From the NCBI GenBank assembly GCA_019118525.1, contig DWYV01000050.1:26322-90321 (forward strand): a DNA stretch of 64,000 bases, in the 5' to 3' direction. Source of the DNA: Candidatus Bariatricus faecipullorum (GTDB lineage: Bacteria > Bacillota > Clostridia > Lachnospirales > Lachnospiraceae). The position numbers and the translations under genes were made by a program. This document shows positions 39,375-48,080 of this stretch, piece after piece (position 1 is the first letter of the stretch; every line of letters starts with the position of its first letter). The notes under the pieces were generated by a model. That model did not search any database, was not told the origin of the DNA, and worked only from the letters and a program-made list of their open reading frames with translations.

Positions 39375-40706
39375 ATGGAATTTTTAACAGGCGTAAAAGA
39401 GGAACAGACATTATCCCTGGCGCAGCTTAAGGAGCCGGAAAGACTGGGGCAGACGGTGCAGGTTCAGGGAGCCGTCCATGCCCTGCGGGATATGGGAAAC
39501 GTGGCTTTTGTCGTCCTGCGCAGACGGGACGGACTGGTACAGTGTGTGTACGAAGAGGGCGTTACAAAATTTAACTTGAAAGATATCCGGGAAGCGGCTA
39601 CAGTAGAGGTAACAGGAAAACTGGAAGCCTCCGAAAAAGCGCCCGGCGGCGTGGAAATCCGGCTTTTGGACGTCCGGGTTCTGAGCATGCCGGAAGCGCC
39701 CCTTCCCCTGGCCATATCCAAATGGAAACTGAACACTTCCCTGGAGGCCAGGCTGAACTACCGTTCCATTTCCCTGAGAAATATCCGGGAGCGGGCAAAA
39801 TTCAAAGTACAGGAAGGACTGGTCAGAGGATTCCGGGAATTTCTGTACCAGCAGGGGTTTACCGAGATTCACACGCCGAAAATCGGGGCCAAAGGAGCGG
39901 AAGGCGGCTCCAACCTGTTCCGGCTGGACTATTTTCACAGACCGGCAGTACTGGAGCAGAGTCCCCAGCTTTATAAGCAGATGATGGTGGGCGTGTTCGA
40001 CCGGGTATTTGAGACGGGGCCGGTGTTCCGTGCGGAAAAGCACAACACCAAACGGCACCTGAACGAATACACCAGCCTGGATTTTGAGATGGGATATATC
40101 GAAGGCTTTGAGGACGTGATGGCCATGGAGACCGGATTTCTCCAGTATGCCATAGAACTTCTGAAAAAAGACTACGCAAAGGAACTGTCCATTCTGGACG
40201 TATCCCTGCCGGAGGTATCCCGTATCCCGGCTATCCGCTTTGACGAGGCCAAGGAAAAGGTGGCGGAAAAGTATCAGAGAAAAATCCGTAATCCCTTTGA
40301 CCTGGAGCCGGAAGAAGAACAGCTCATCGGGCGGTACGCAAAAGAGGAATGGGGAGCGGACTTTGTGTTTGTGACCCACTATCCGTCTAAAAAACGTCCT
40401 TTCTACGCTATGGATGACCCGGAAGATGAGAGATACACCCTGAGCTTTGACCTGCTTTTCCGGGGTCTGGAGGTTACCACAGGCGGACAGCGTATCCACG
40501 ATTATCAGATGCTTCTGGAAAAACTGGAAAAACGGGGAATGACAGAGGAAGGCCTGGAAACCTATCTGGATACATTTAAACACGGAATGCCTCCCCACGG
40601 GGGACTGGGAATCGGGATGGAGCGGCTGACCATGCAGCTTCTGGGCGAAGAGAACGTCCGGGAGACCACGCTCTTCCCGAGAGATTTAAGCAGACTGGTT
40701 CCTTAA
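39375..40706 (+). CDS. aspS2: Archaeal-type (non-discriminating) aspartyl-tRNA synthetase
   Basis: A 443-residue class IIb synthetase: OB-fold anticodon domain (about 15-110, RLGQTVQVQGAVHALRDMG), then the catalytic domain with motif 2 FRAEKHNTKRHLNEYTSLDFE-like residues (Arg and Glu near 220), and motif 3 GGLGIGMERLTMQ near 420. It lacks the GAD insertion of the bacterial AspRS, marking the archaeal/AspS2 form that also charges tRNA-Asn with Asp. The gatCAB genes downstream convert that Asp-tRNA-Asn to Asn-tRNA-Asn. T-box control and an SD-masking hairpin precede the ATG at 39375. Confidence 0.88.
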   Translation: MEFLTGVKEEQTLSLAQLKEPERLGQTVQVQGAVHALRDMGNVAFVVLRRRDGLVQCVYEEGVTKFNLKDIREAATVEVTGKLEASEKAPGGVEIRLLDVRVLSMPEAPLPLAISKWKLNTSLEARLNYRSISLRNIRERAKFKVQEGLVRGFREFLYQQGFTEIHTPKIGAKGAEGGSNLFRLDYFHRPAVLEQSPQLYKQMMVGVFDRVFETGPVFRAEKHNTKRHLNEYTSLDFEMGYIEGFEDVMAMETGFLQYAIELLKKDYAKELSILDVSLPEVSRIPAIRFDEAKEKVAEKYQRKIRNPFDLEPEEEQLIGRYAKEEWGADFVFVTHYPSKKRPFYAMDDPEDERYTLSFDLLFRGLEVTTGGQRIHDYQMLLEKLEKRGMTEEGLETYLDTFKHGMPPHGGLGIGMERLTMQLLGEENVRETTLFPRDLSRLVP

Positions 40707-40739
40707 CGGGGTGAGAAAAAAGAGAGGGGGAACCTGAGT

Positions 40740-41936
40740 ATGTTATTTAAGAGGAGAACTTGTTCACTCTGCGGCGGCAGACTGGAGAACAATATCTGTA
40801 CGGAATGCGGACTGGACAATTCCAAAAGCGACGACAACTATGTGTACACGCCGGATTCCCGGCATGGCGGGGAGCTGACCCATTCCCACGGGGACAGGCA
40901 GGACCCGCTGGCCGGGAAGACCCTGACAAGGGAAGAACGCCGGAGGGCGGAGGCACAGATAAGACAGCAGAAGAAGCAGGAGCGGGAACAGCAGAAAGCC
41001 AGGGAGGCCGCGGCCCGGAAGGCACAGAGCGTCCGGAATACGCAGAGTACCGGAGGGGCTTGGACAGCGGCGCAGGACCGGGGAAACCCGTCCCGCGGCA
41101 GCTGGAATACACAGACCAGGAGAAGGAATCCACGGAAAAGGCTTATCGTAATTATTGTGGTGATTGTCCTTCTCATAAATTTCCTGCCCCTGATTTTCAC
41201 GGCCCTGTCGGAGCTTATTGACGGGGTACGGTACGGATTTGATTCCGGACAGAGTTACAGCGACGACTACAGCTACTATGATGACGGGGACGAAGACATC
41301 TATGCCTATGTCCAGGAAGAGCTGGATGAGACCGGGGAGTCCTGGGAAGAGACGCTGACGCCGGGGCTTTACATGGGAGGCGTACATATCCCCGCTGGGA
41401 ATTATACCGTTTTCCTGGAAGCAGGCGATGGAACTCTTCTGCTGGATGACAGCAGAAACAGTATTTATCAGACCTGGTTTTTCTCTGCATCTCAGGAGAG
41501 CGATGAATACACCACCTACACCACCCGGCAGGAGGACGTCCGTATCTATGAGGGGGCCAGACTGGTTATCAGCGAGGATGTAACCCTGCGTTTCCAGACG
41601 GAAAATGCCCAGGGAGAACTGACGCAGCTTCCCAATCCCAATACGGAAACGTATACCTTCAGCGGTGCCTTTACCGTGGGAGAGGACCTGCCTGCAGGAG
41701 TTTACGATATTTACTGTGAGGAGGGCTCCGGTATTTTCGAATACTATGTACCGGCAGATGGCTATGAGAGCTATCAGGGACAGCTTATCGGGGATACATC
41801 CTCTACCTTCCCCCGGGAGATGAAAAACATCGTTCTGCCGGACGGGGTGGACGTCACGATTGAGGATATGACGGTGACGCTGACCCCCAGCGAATACATA
41901 GGTTCCGAGGATTACGGGGACTATTACGCCGATTAG
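40740..41936 (+). CDS. Zinc-ribbon membrane protein inside the gatCAB operon
   Basis: A 398-residue protein not recognised beyond its parts: N-terminal zinc ribbon (CSLCGGRLENNICTECG, residues 8-24), a charged coiled-coil-like stretch (about 60-95, Gln/Glu/Arg rich), a transmembrane segment at about 135-155 preceded by RRRNPRKR, and an extracytoplasmic region with two similar beta units, LTPGLYMGGVHIPAGNYTVF and GAFTVGEDLPAGVYDIYC. It sits between aspS2 and gatC, 33 and 27 bases from its neighbours, so it is co-transcribed under the T-box. A link to tRNA charging is not evident. Confidence 0.75.
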   Translation: MLFKRRTCSLCGGRLENNICTECGLDNSKSDDNYVYTPDSRHGGELTHSHGDRQDPLAGKTLTREERRRAEAQIRQQKKQEREQQKAREAAARKAQSVRNTQSTGGAWTAAQDRGNPSRGSWNTQTRRRNPRKRLIVIIVVIVLLINFLPLIFTALSELIDGVRYGFDSGQSYSDDYSYYDDGDEDIYAYVQEELDETGESWEETLTPGLYMGGVHIPAGNYTVFLEAGDGTLLLDDSRNSIYQTWFFSASQESDEYTTYTTRQEDVRIYEGARLVISEDVTLRFQTENAQGELTQLPNPNTETYTFSGAFTVGEDLPAGVYDIYCEEGSGIFEYYVPADGYESYQGQLIGDTSSTFPREMKNIVLPDGVDVTIEDMTVTLTPSEYIGSEDYGDYYAD

Positions 41937-41963
41937 AGGCAAAGAGAAGGAAGGAGCAGAAAA

Positions 41964-42260
41964 ATGGCAAACCGGATTTCCGATGAAACGATAGAGTATG
42001 TAGGCATTCTGGCCAAGCTGGAGCTTTCCGGAAGCGAGAAAGAAAAAGCCCGGGAAGACATGGAGAAAATGCTGGATTATATTGACACGCTCAATGAGCT
42101 GGATACAGAAGGCGTGGAGCCCATGGCCCATGTGTTCCCGGCCAACAATGTGTTCCGGGAGGACGTGGTGACCAACGGGGACGCTCATGAGGCCATGCTT
42201 GGCAATGCGCCGGCGAAAAAGGAGCAGAGCTATAAAGTGCCCAGAACATTTGAAGGATAG
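41964..42260 (+). CDS. gatC: Asp/Glu-tRNA amidotransferase subunit C
   Basis: A 98-residue chain that wraps around GatA and stabilises the complex. The family stretch IEYVGILAKLELSGSEKEKA and the C-terminal half with EPMAHVFPANNVFREDVV are present. The amidated substrates are Asp-tRNA-Asn (from aspS2) and probably Glu-tRNA-Gln. It is the first of the contiguous gatC-gatA-gatB genes, with a GGAGCAG ribosome binding site. Confidence 0.94.
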   Translation: MANRISDETIEYVGILAKLELSGSEKEKAREDMEKMLDYIDTLNELDTEGVEPMAHVFPANNVFREDVVTNGDAHEAMLGNAPAKKEQSYKVPRTFEG

Positions 42261-42281
42261 ACCAGGAAGAAGGAGGAAGCC

Positions 42282-43772
42282 ATGGATATTACAGCACAGA
42301 CAGCCCTGGAACTGGGCAGAAAAATCAAAGCAAAAGAACTGTCCGCGCCGGAGGTGATGGAAGCTTTTCTGGCAAAGGCAGAGTCGATGGAAGAGCGCGT
42401 GCACAGCTTCGTTACCCTGGATAGAGAAGGCGCCATGGAGCGGGCAAAAAAGGCCCAGAAAGCCATCGGGGCGGGCACTCTTCAGGGCCCCCTGGCCGGC
42501 GTGCCGGTGGCGCTGAAAGATAATCTTTGTACCGAAGGGATGGCCACAACCTGCAGCAGCCGGATACTGGACGGATTTCTCCCGTCCTACACGGCGGAGG
42601 CCGTGAAAAAACTGGAGGCGGCAGGCGCGGTGAACATGGGGAAGACCAACATGGACGAATTCGCCATGGGAAGCACCACGGAGACATCCTGGTACGGCGT
42701 GACCCGCAATCCCTGGAATCCGGACCATGTGCCGGGCGGTTCCTCCGGCGGCTCCTGCGCCGCGGTGGCGGCAGGAGAGGCGCCCTTTGCCCTGGGCTCC
42801 GACACCGGCGGTTCCATCCGTCAGCCCAGCTCTTTCTGCGGTGTCACGGGAATCAAACCCACCTACGGAACGGTATCCCGGTACGGGCTGATTGCCTACG
42901 GTTCCTCCCTGGACCAGATAGGACCCATCGCCAAAGACGTGGCGGACTGTGTGACGGCACTGGAGCTGATATCCGGGCACGATGAAAAAGACAGCACCTC
43001 CATTGCCCGGACAGATACGGACTTTACCGGCGCCCTGCAGGCGGACGTGAAAGGCATGAGAATCGGTCTCCCACGGGATTATTTTGGAGAAGGCCTGGAC
43101 GGGGAAGTAAAGGAAGCCCTGATGGAAGCGGCAGCTGTGCTGGAAAAAGAAGGGGCCGTGATTGAGGAATTTGACCTGGGTCTGGTAAAATACGCCATTC
43201 CCGCCTACTACGTGATTGCCTCCGCGGAGGCCAGCTCCAACCTGGCCCGGTTCGACGGCGTCAAATACGGCTACCGGACGGAAACTTACGAGGGTCTTCA
43301 CAACATGTACAAAAAGACCCGTTCGGAAGGCTTCGGAGAAGAAGTGAAGCGCCGGATTATGCTGGGCTCTTTCGTACTGAGCTCCGGCTACTACGACGCC
43401 TATTATCTGAAGGCCCTGCGGGTCAAAGCGCTGATTAAGCAGGCGTTTGACCGGGCATTTGAGAAGTATGACATGATTCTGGCTCCGGCAGCGCCCACCA
43501 CGGCTCCAAAGCTGGGGGAGAGTCTCTCGGATCCGCTGAAGATGTACCTGGGAGACATTTACACGATTTCCGTAAACCTGGCAGGACTGCCGGGTATCAG
43601 CGTGCCCGCGGGCAGGGACGGAAAAGGCCTTCCCATCGGAATGCAGCTTATCGGAGACTGTTTCCAGGAGAAAAAGATTATCCGGGGCGCTTATGCCTTT
43701 GAATGTGCCACGGGGAAACAGTGGACGGCGGATTACCAGAGAAAACAGACAGCGGGAAAGGAGGAGGCGTAG
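42282..43772 (+). CDS. gatA: Asp/Glu-tRNA amidotransferase subunit A
   Basis: A 496-residue amidase-signature enzyme that hydrolyses glutamine and passes ammonia to GatB. The Ser-cisSer-Lys triad is visible: Lys in PVALKDNLC, and the two Ser in GGSSGGSCAAV and GSDTGGSIRQPSSF. The length and the tail RGAYAFECATGKQWTADY are typical. It ends one base before the gatB start, so expression is coupled. AGGAGG precedes the ATG. Confidence 0.97.
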   Translation: MDITAQTALELGRKIKAKELSAPEVMEAFLAKAESMEERVHSFVTLDREGAMERAKKAQKAIGAGTLQGPLAGVPVALKDNLCTEGMATTCSSRILDGFLPSYTAEAVKKLEAAGAVNMGKTNMDEFAMGSTTETSWYGVTRNPWNPDHVPGGSSGGSCAAVAAGEAPFALGSDTGGSIRQPSSFCGVTGIKPTYGTVSRYGLIAYGSSLDQIGPIAKDVADCVTALELISGHDEKDSTSIARTDTDFTGALQADVKGMRIGLPRDYFGEGLDGEVKEALMEAAAVLEKEGAVIEEFDLGLVKYAIPAYYVIASAEASSNLARFDGVKYGYRTETYEGLHNMYKKTRSEGFGEEVKRRIMLGSFVLSSGYYDAYYLKALRVKALIKQAFDRAFEKYDMILAPAAPTTAPKLGESLSDPLKMYLGDIYTISVNLAGLPGISVPAGRDGKGLPIGMQLIGDCFQEKKIIRGAYAFECATGKQWTADYQRKQTAGKEEA

Positions 43773-45206
43773 ATGGCCAGACAGTATGAGACCGTAATCG
43801 GACTGGAAGTACATGTGGAACTTGCCACAAAGACCAAGATTTTCTGCGGGTGCAGTACGGAGTTTGGCGGCGCCCCCAATACCCATACCTGCCCGGTGTG
43901 CACCGGAATGCCGGGAGCCCTTCCGGTCCTGAATAAGCAGGTGGTGGAGTACGCCATGGCGGTAGGACTTGCCACGAACTGCGAGATTACCCGGGTGTGC
44001 CGGTTTGACCGGAAGAATTATTTTTACCCCGACAATCCCCAGAACTATCAGATATCCCAGCTTTATCTGCCCATTGCCCGGAACGGGTACGTGGAGATTG
44101 AAGTGGGAGACACAAAGAAGAAAATCGGCATCCATGAGATGCATATGGAAGAGGACGCAGGAAAACTGGTTCACGACGAATGGGAGGACTACTCCCTGGT
44201 GGACTATAACCGGAGCGGCGTGCCCCTGATAGAGATTGTCTCGGAGCCGGATATGCGCTCCGCCGAAGAAGTGATTGCCTACCTGGAAAAGCTCCGGCTG
44301 ATTATCCAGTATCTGGGTGCTTCCGACTGCCGCCTTCAGGAAGGTTCCATGCGGGCGGACGTCAATCTGTCTGTCCGGGAAGTGGGAAGCAGCACGTTCG
44401 GCACCCGGACAGAGATGAAGAACCTGAACTCTTTCAAAGCCATTACCCGGGCCATTGAAGGTGAGCGTCAGCGCCAGACAGAGCTTCTGGAGGAGGGAAA
44501 GCAGGTCATCCAGGAGACCAGAAGATGGGACGACAACAAAGAGTACTCCTACGCCATGCGGTCCAAGGAGGACGCTCAGGATTACCGGTACTTTCCGGAG
44601 CCGGACCTGGTACCGGTGCTTATCAGCGAGGAATGGATAGAAGAAGTAAAGGCCAGACAGCCGGAATTCCGCACGGAGAAGCTGGAGCGGTACAAAAAGG
44701 AATATGACATTCCCCAGTACGACGCAGAGATTCTGACGGAATCCAAGAAAATGGCGGACCTCTTCGAGGCGGCCACGGCCATCTGCCACAAACCGAAAAA
44801 AGTATCCAACTGGCTGATGGGAGAGACCATGCGCCTGATGAAGGAGGAAGGCATGGAGGCGGAAAACCTCGCCTTCTCCCCGGAAAATCTGGCAAAGCTG
44901 GTGGACCTGGCCGACGCAGGCACCGTCAACAGCACGGTGGCAAAGGAAGTCTTTGAGCACGTGTTCCGGGAAAACACCGACCCGGAAGTCTATGTGGAAG
45001 AGCACGGACTGAAAACCATGAACGACGAGGGAATGCTGCGGGAACTGGCAGAGAAAGTTATCGCGGAAAATCCCAAATCCGTGGCGGATTTTAAGGGCGG
45101 AAAAGAGAAAGCCCTGGGAGCCCTGGTGGGCCAGATGATGAAGGCCACAAAAGGCAAGGCAAATCCAGCCATGATACAAAAGCTTCTGCGGGAAGCGCTG
45201 AAATAA
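43773..45206 (+). CDS. gatB: Asp/Glu-tRNA amidotransferase subunit B
   Basis: A 477-residue kinase/transamidase subunit that activates the Asp or Glu on tRNA and adds ammonia. The start YETVIGLEVHVELATKTKIFCGC and the block PVCTGMPGALPVLN are diagnostic, the Cys pairs forming the zinc site; IHEMHMEEDAGKL and VDYNRSGVPLIEIVSEPD are catalytic. The C-terminal helical YqeY-like tail (about 400-477) contacts tRNA. The AUG directly follows the gatA stop. No terminator is obvious before the dnaK promoter. Confidence 0.97.
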   Translation: MARQYETVIGLEVHVELATKTKIFCGCSTEFGGAPNTHTCPVCTGMPGALPVLNKQVVEYAMAVGLATNCEITRVCRFDRKNYFYPDNPQNYQISQLYLPIARNGYVEIEVGDTKKKIGIHEMHMEEDAGKLVHDEWEDYSLVDYNRSGVPLIEIVSEPDMRSAEEVIAYLEKLRLIIQYLGASDCRLQEGSMRADVNLSVREVGSSTFGTRTEMKNLNSFKAITRAIEGERQRQTELLEEGKQVIQETRRWDDNKEYSYAMRSKEDAQDYRYFPEPDLVPVLISEEWIEEVKARQPEFRTEKLERYKKEYDIPQYDAEILTESKKMADLFEAATAICHKPKKVSNWLMGETMRLMKEEGMEAENLAFSPENLAKLVDLADAGTVNSTVAKEVFEHVFRENTDPEVYVEEHGLKTMNDEGMLRELAEKVIAENPKSVADFKGGKEKALGALVGQMMKATKGKANPAMIQKLLREALK

Positions 45207-45254
45207 GAGAAGTATAAACTTTATCGAAATTGTCTGAAATGATGATAAAGTCGG

Positions 45255-45284
45255 TTGACAGAAAAGGCGCAGTTTTCCTAATAT
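45255..45284 (+). promoter_or_regulatory. Promoter of the dnaK-like gene
   Basis: TTGACA at 45255-45260 and TAATAT at 45279-45284 with an 18-base spacer. No CIRCE inverted repeat is present, unlike ordinary dnaK operons of Firmicutes. Confidence 0.75.
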
Positions 45285-45327
45285 GAAAACGTACTTGTAA
45301 AGTTTTACAGAACAGGAGACGAAATAT

Positions 45328-47088
45328 ATGGGAAAAGTGATTGGAATAGACCTGGGAACGACCAACAGCTGTGTGTCCGTGGTGGAGAATAACCTGCCGG
45401 TTATCATTCCCTCCTCGTCTGGAAGCATGACCACGCCAAGTGTGGTGGCATTCACGAAAAAAGGAGAGCGCCTTGTGGGAGACAGGGCCAGACGGCAGGC
45501 CGTCACAAATGCGGAACGGACCGTAAGCTCCGTAAAACGGCATATGGGGGAGCCCTGGAAAATCCGAATTGACGGAACGGATTATAATCCCCAGACTGTC
45601 AGCGCCATCATTCTGGCACAGCTGAAAAAAGACGCGGAAGAATTTCTGGGGGAGCCGGTGGAGGAAGCGGTCATTACGGTCCCGGCCTATTTTAACGATA
45701 TCCAGAGACAGGCCACGAAGGACGCCGGGAGAATCGCCGGGCTTCAGGTCAAGCGTATCATCAACGAACCGACCAGCGCGGCGCTTTCCTACGGACTGAA
45801 TCACGGGGAACCGCAGAAAGTCATGGTCTACGACCTGGGCGGCGGAACCTTTGACGTATCCATTATTGAAATCGGGGAGGGCGTTATCGAGGTGCTTTCC
45901 ACAGCCGGGGACAACCATCTGGGCGGGGATGATTTTGACGGACGGATTACCGACTGGATTATTGAGAACTTTAAGAAAGAATACCATGTAGACCTGCGGA
46001 AAGATTTTACCGCCCTGCAGCGGGTAAAGGACGCGGCGGAGCAGGCCAAGAAGGAGCTCTCTGCCTCCGATTCCGTACAGATTCTTCAGCCCTACATTAC
46101 CGAGAGAAAGGGAGAACCGCTGCACCTGGAGATGACCCTTACCAGAAGAAAGTTCGAAGGACTGGTGCAGGACCTGATAGACAGAACCCGGGGGCCGCTG
46201 GAAAATGCCCTGAAGGATGCGAATATGACGGCCTCCCGGCTAAACCGGGTACTGCTGGTGGGCGGCTCCACCCGAATCCCGGCGGTGCAGGAGAAAGTAA
46301 GACAGTGGACCGGACTGGAGCCTTCCCGGAACATCAATCCCGATGAGTGTGTGGCGAAGGGAGCGGCCATTCTGGGCAGTACCCTCCAGGGAAACGGCCT
46401 GGTGGCGGCAGGCACCGGGCAGGACCTGCTTCTCCTGGATGTAACGCCCATGAGTCTTTCCATTGAGACGGTGGGAGGCGTGGCCAGCCGGGTGGTAGAG
46501 CGGAACACCACCCTTCCTACCAGATACGCCCAGATATTCACCACGGCGGCGCCCTATCAGAGAATGGTGGAGATTCACGTCCTCCAGGGCGAGCGGCCCA
46601 TGGCAAAGGACAACAAGACCATCGGCAGGTTCAAACTGAAAGGAATCAAGGCGGCCCCCGCCGGAGTGCCGCAGATAGAAGTGGCGTTTGACATCGACGC
46701 CAACGGGATTCTGAAGGTGTCCGCAAAAGACCTGGATACGGGGAAAGAGCAGTCCATCGTTATCACGGCAAATGACAGAATGTCGGAGAGCGAGATTGAG
46801 CAGGCCATGGCCGACGCCAGAAACTACGCGGCAAAGGACCAGGTGCGGCGGGATGCCATCGAAGTGCTGGCCGACGCCCAGAAACTGCTGGATGAGACCG
46901 AACGGAAGGTGAAGGCGGCAGGAAAAGGGCTGGATAAATCTGTGAAAAAACAGATAAAAAACAGCAGCAGTCAGCTTCGTAAACTGATAGGGAAATGCCG
47001 GCTGGACAAAGTGGATGAGCAGGAACTGCAGGCGCTCCGTGACGCCCTTGACCAGCTGAAAGAAAGCGCGTCAGGGCTGGAAGAATAG
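45328..47088 (+). CDS. Hsp70 chaperone, DnaK paralogue
   Basis: A 586-residue Hsp70. The ATPase domain has [23 protein letters not shown] and [13 protein letters not shown]; the substrate-binding domain has [15 protein letters not shown] and [15 protein letters not shown] [15 protein letters not shown]; the lid is shorter than that of housekeeping DnaK and the C-terminus lacks the EEVD-like disordered tail. No grpE, dnaJ or hrcA is nearby and the promoter has no CIRCE, so this looks like a second, specialised DnaK with a constitutive sigma-A promoter. The usual dnaK would be elsewhere. Confidence 0.88.
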   Translation: MGKVIGIDLGTTNSCVSVVENNLPVIIPSSSGSMTTPSVVAFTKKGERLVGDRARRQAVTNAERTVSSVKRHMGEPWKIRIDGTDYNPQTVSAIILAQLKKDAEEFLGEPVEEAVITVPAYFNDIQRQATKDAGRIAGLQVKRIINEPTSAALSYGLNHGEPQKVMVYDLGGGTFDVSIIEIGEGVIEVLSTAGDNHLGGDDFDGRITDWIIENFKKEYHVDLRKDFTALQRVKDAAEQAKKELSASDSVQILQPYITERKGEPLHLEMTLTRRKFEGLVQDLIDRTRGPLENALKDANMTASRLNRVLLVGGSTRIPAVQEKVRQWTGLEPSRNINPDECVAKGAAILGSTLQGNGLVAAGTGQDLLLLDVTPMSLSIETVGGVASRVVERNTTLPTRYAQIFTTAAPYQRMVEIHVLQGERPMAKDNKTIGRFKLKGIKAAPAGVPQIEVAFDIDANGILKVSAKDLDTGKEQSIVITANDRMSESEIEQAMADARNYAAKDQVRRDAIEVLADAQKLLDETERKVKAAGKGLDKSVKKQIKNSSSQLRKLIGKCRLDKVDEQELQALRDALDQLKESASGLEE

Positions 47089-47212
47089 ACAAAAAGGTAT
47101 GATTCCGGTAAAAAAATGTTATATTTACTTTAAAAAGTAGAAGTTCTCAGTCAGATGTGGTAAAATGAGTAACAATATTCTGTGTCACACAGAGAAGAAG
47201 GGGGTTGTACTC

Positions 47213-48001
47213 ATGAAACACAAAAAAGTTCTGGCAATGTTACTGACGCTGATGCTGGCCTTTTCTCTTACGGCCTGCGGAGGAGACAAGCAGGAAGAGG
47301 AACCGGCGGAAACCCAGGAGACCACAGCGGAGCCGGAAGAGGAAGAGACGCAGGAAGAGGAAGAAGAGCCGGAAGAGTCCGAACCGGCGGGGACCGGAGA
47401 GGCAGATATTTCTTCTGCCGTTGATTCGACGACAACAACAGATACCGAACCGGTGCCGCTTGGACAGTGGACGAATATTGCGGACTATGCCACAGAGGAC
47501 GAGGCCTATCATACGGTTTATGTTCGGGTAAACCAGGTGACCACCTCCACGGACGATGCCGAATATGTCCAGTCCGCCGTGAATCTGCACAACGAGAGCA
47601 GTTCGGATTTTATGCAGATAGACCTGGCTTCCGTAGAGATACCGGATGACGTGGAATGGTGTGTCCTGGATTACGAAGTCTATGTCCCGGCAGAATTTCC
47701 CGGGCCGGAATACGGGATTACCGAGCCTTCCATGGATTTTTCCGAAACCAATGTCGGGGGCGGGGGATTCCCCGCGGGAGACGGCAGTACGTACATCGGA
47801 CTGGGAACCAACAATACAGACCTGGCCACGGTGGCAGATCCGTCTTATCAGCCCGGAAATACCTATTCCTTCCGCACACTGTTTACCATGGTGAAAGGTT
47901 ATCAGGATTACGTGTTTGAGCTGACCGCTTATCCGGACGGAACGACCAGCGACACGACTTCCGCAGATATCATGTACTACGTGTATTTCGCAAATAAATA
48001 A
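47213..48001 (+). CDS. Surface lipoprotein, uncharacterised
   Basis: A 262-residue secreted lipoprotein: signal peptide with lipobox LTAC at about residue 22, a Glu-rich linker (about 25-60) and a globular, beta-rich domain from about 80 with GQWTNIADYATEDEAYHTVYVR and a Gly-rich GGGGFPAGDG loop. It has no recognised family. The ATG at 47213 is placed by the signal peptide and an AAGGGGG ribosome binding site; an upstream ATG would add 16 residues. It shares a bidirectional terminator with the convergent MATE gene. Confidence 0.75.
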   Translation: MKHKKVLAMLLTLMLAFSLTACGGDKQEEEPAETQETTAEPEEEETQEEEEEPEESEPAGTGEADISSAVDSTTTTDTEPVPLGQWTNIADYATEDEAYHTVYVRVNQVTTSTDDAEYVQSAVNLHNESSSDFMQIDLASVEIPDDVEWCVLDYEVYVPAEFPGPEYGITEPSMDFSETNVGGGGFPAGDGSTYIGLGTNNTDLATVADPSYQPGNTYSFRTLFTMVKGYQDYVFELTAYPDGTTSDTTSADIMYYVYFANK

Positions 48002-48010
48002 TCAGAATAG

Positions 48011-48053
48011 CGAAAAAGTTCCGGAGGAATTTTTCCTTCCGGAACTTTTTTCG
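48011..48053 (+). terminator. Bidirectional terminator between lipoprotein and MATE genes
   Basis: CGAAAAAGTTCCGG pairs with CCGGAACTTTTTTCG; A-rich and T-rich arms make it usable on both strands. The flanking genes are convergent. Confidence 0.8.
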
Positions 48054-48080
48054 TTATTTTTATAGAGTATTTCCCGGCTT

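Noticed and set aside
45207..45327. CIRCE element upstream of the dnaK-like gene
   Set aside because: Neither TTAGCACTC nor its complement is present; only an AT-rich weak dyad ACTTTATC/GATAAAGT was seen.
40764..45506. A 1580-codon open frame on the minus strand across the gatCAB region
   Set aside because: It is antisense to zinc-ribbon, gatC, gatA and gatB genes, has no family-like blocks, and is explained by codon bias of the forward genes.
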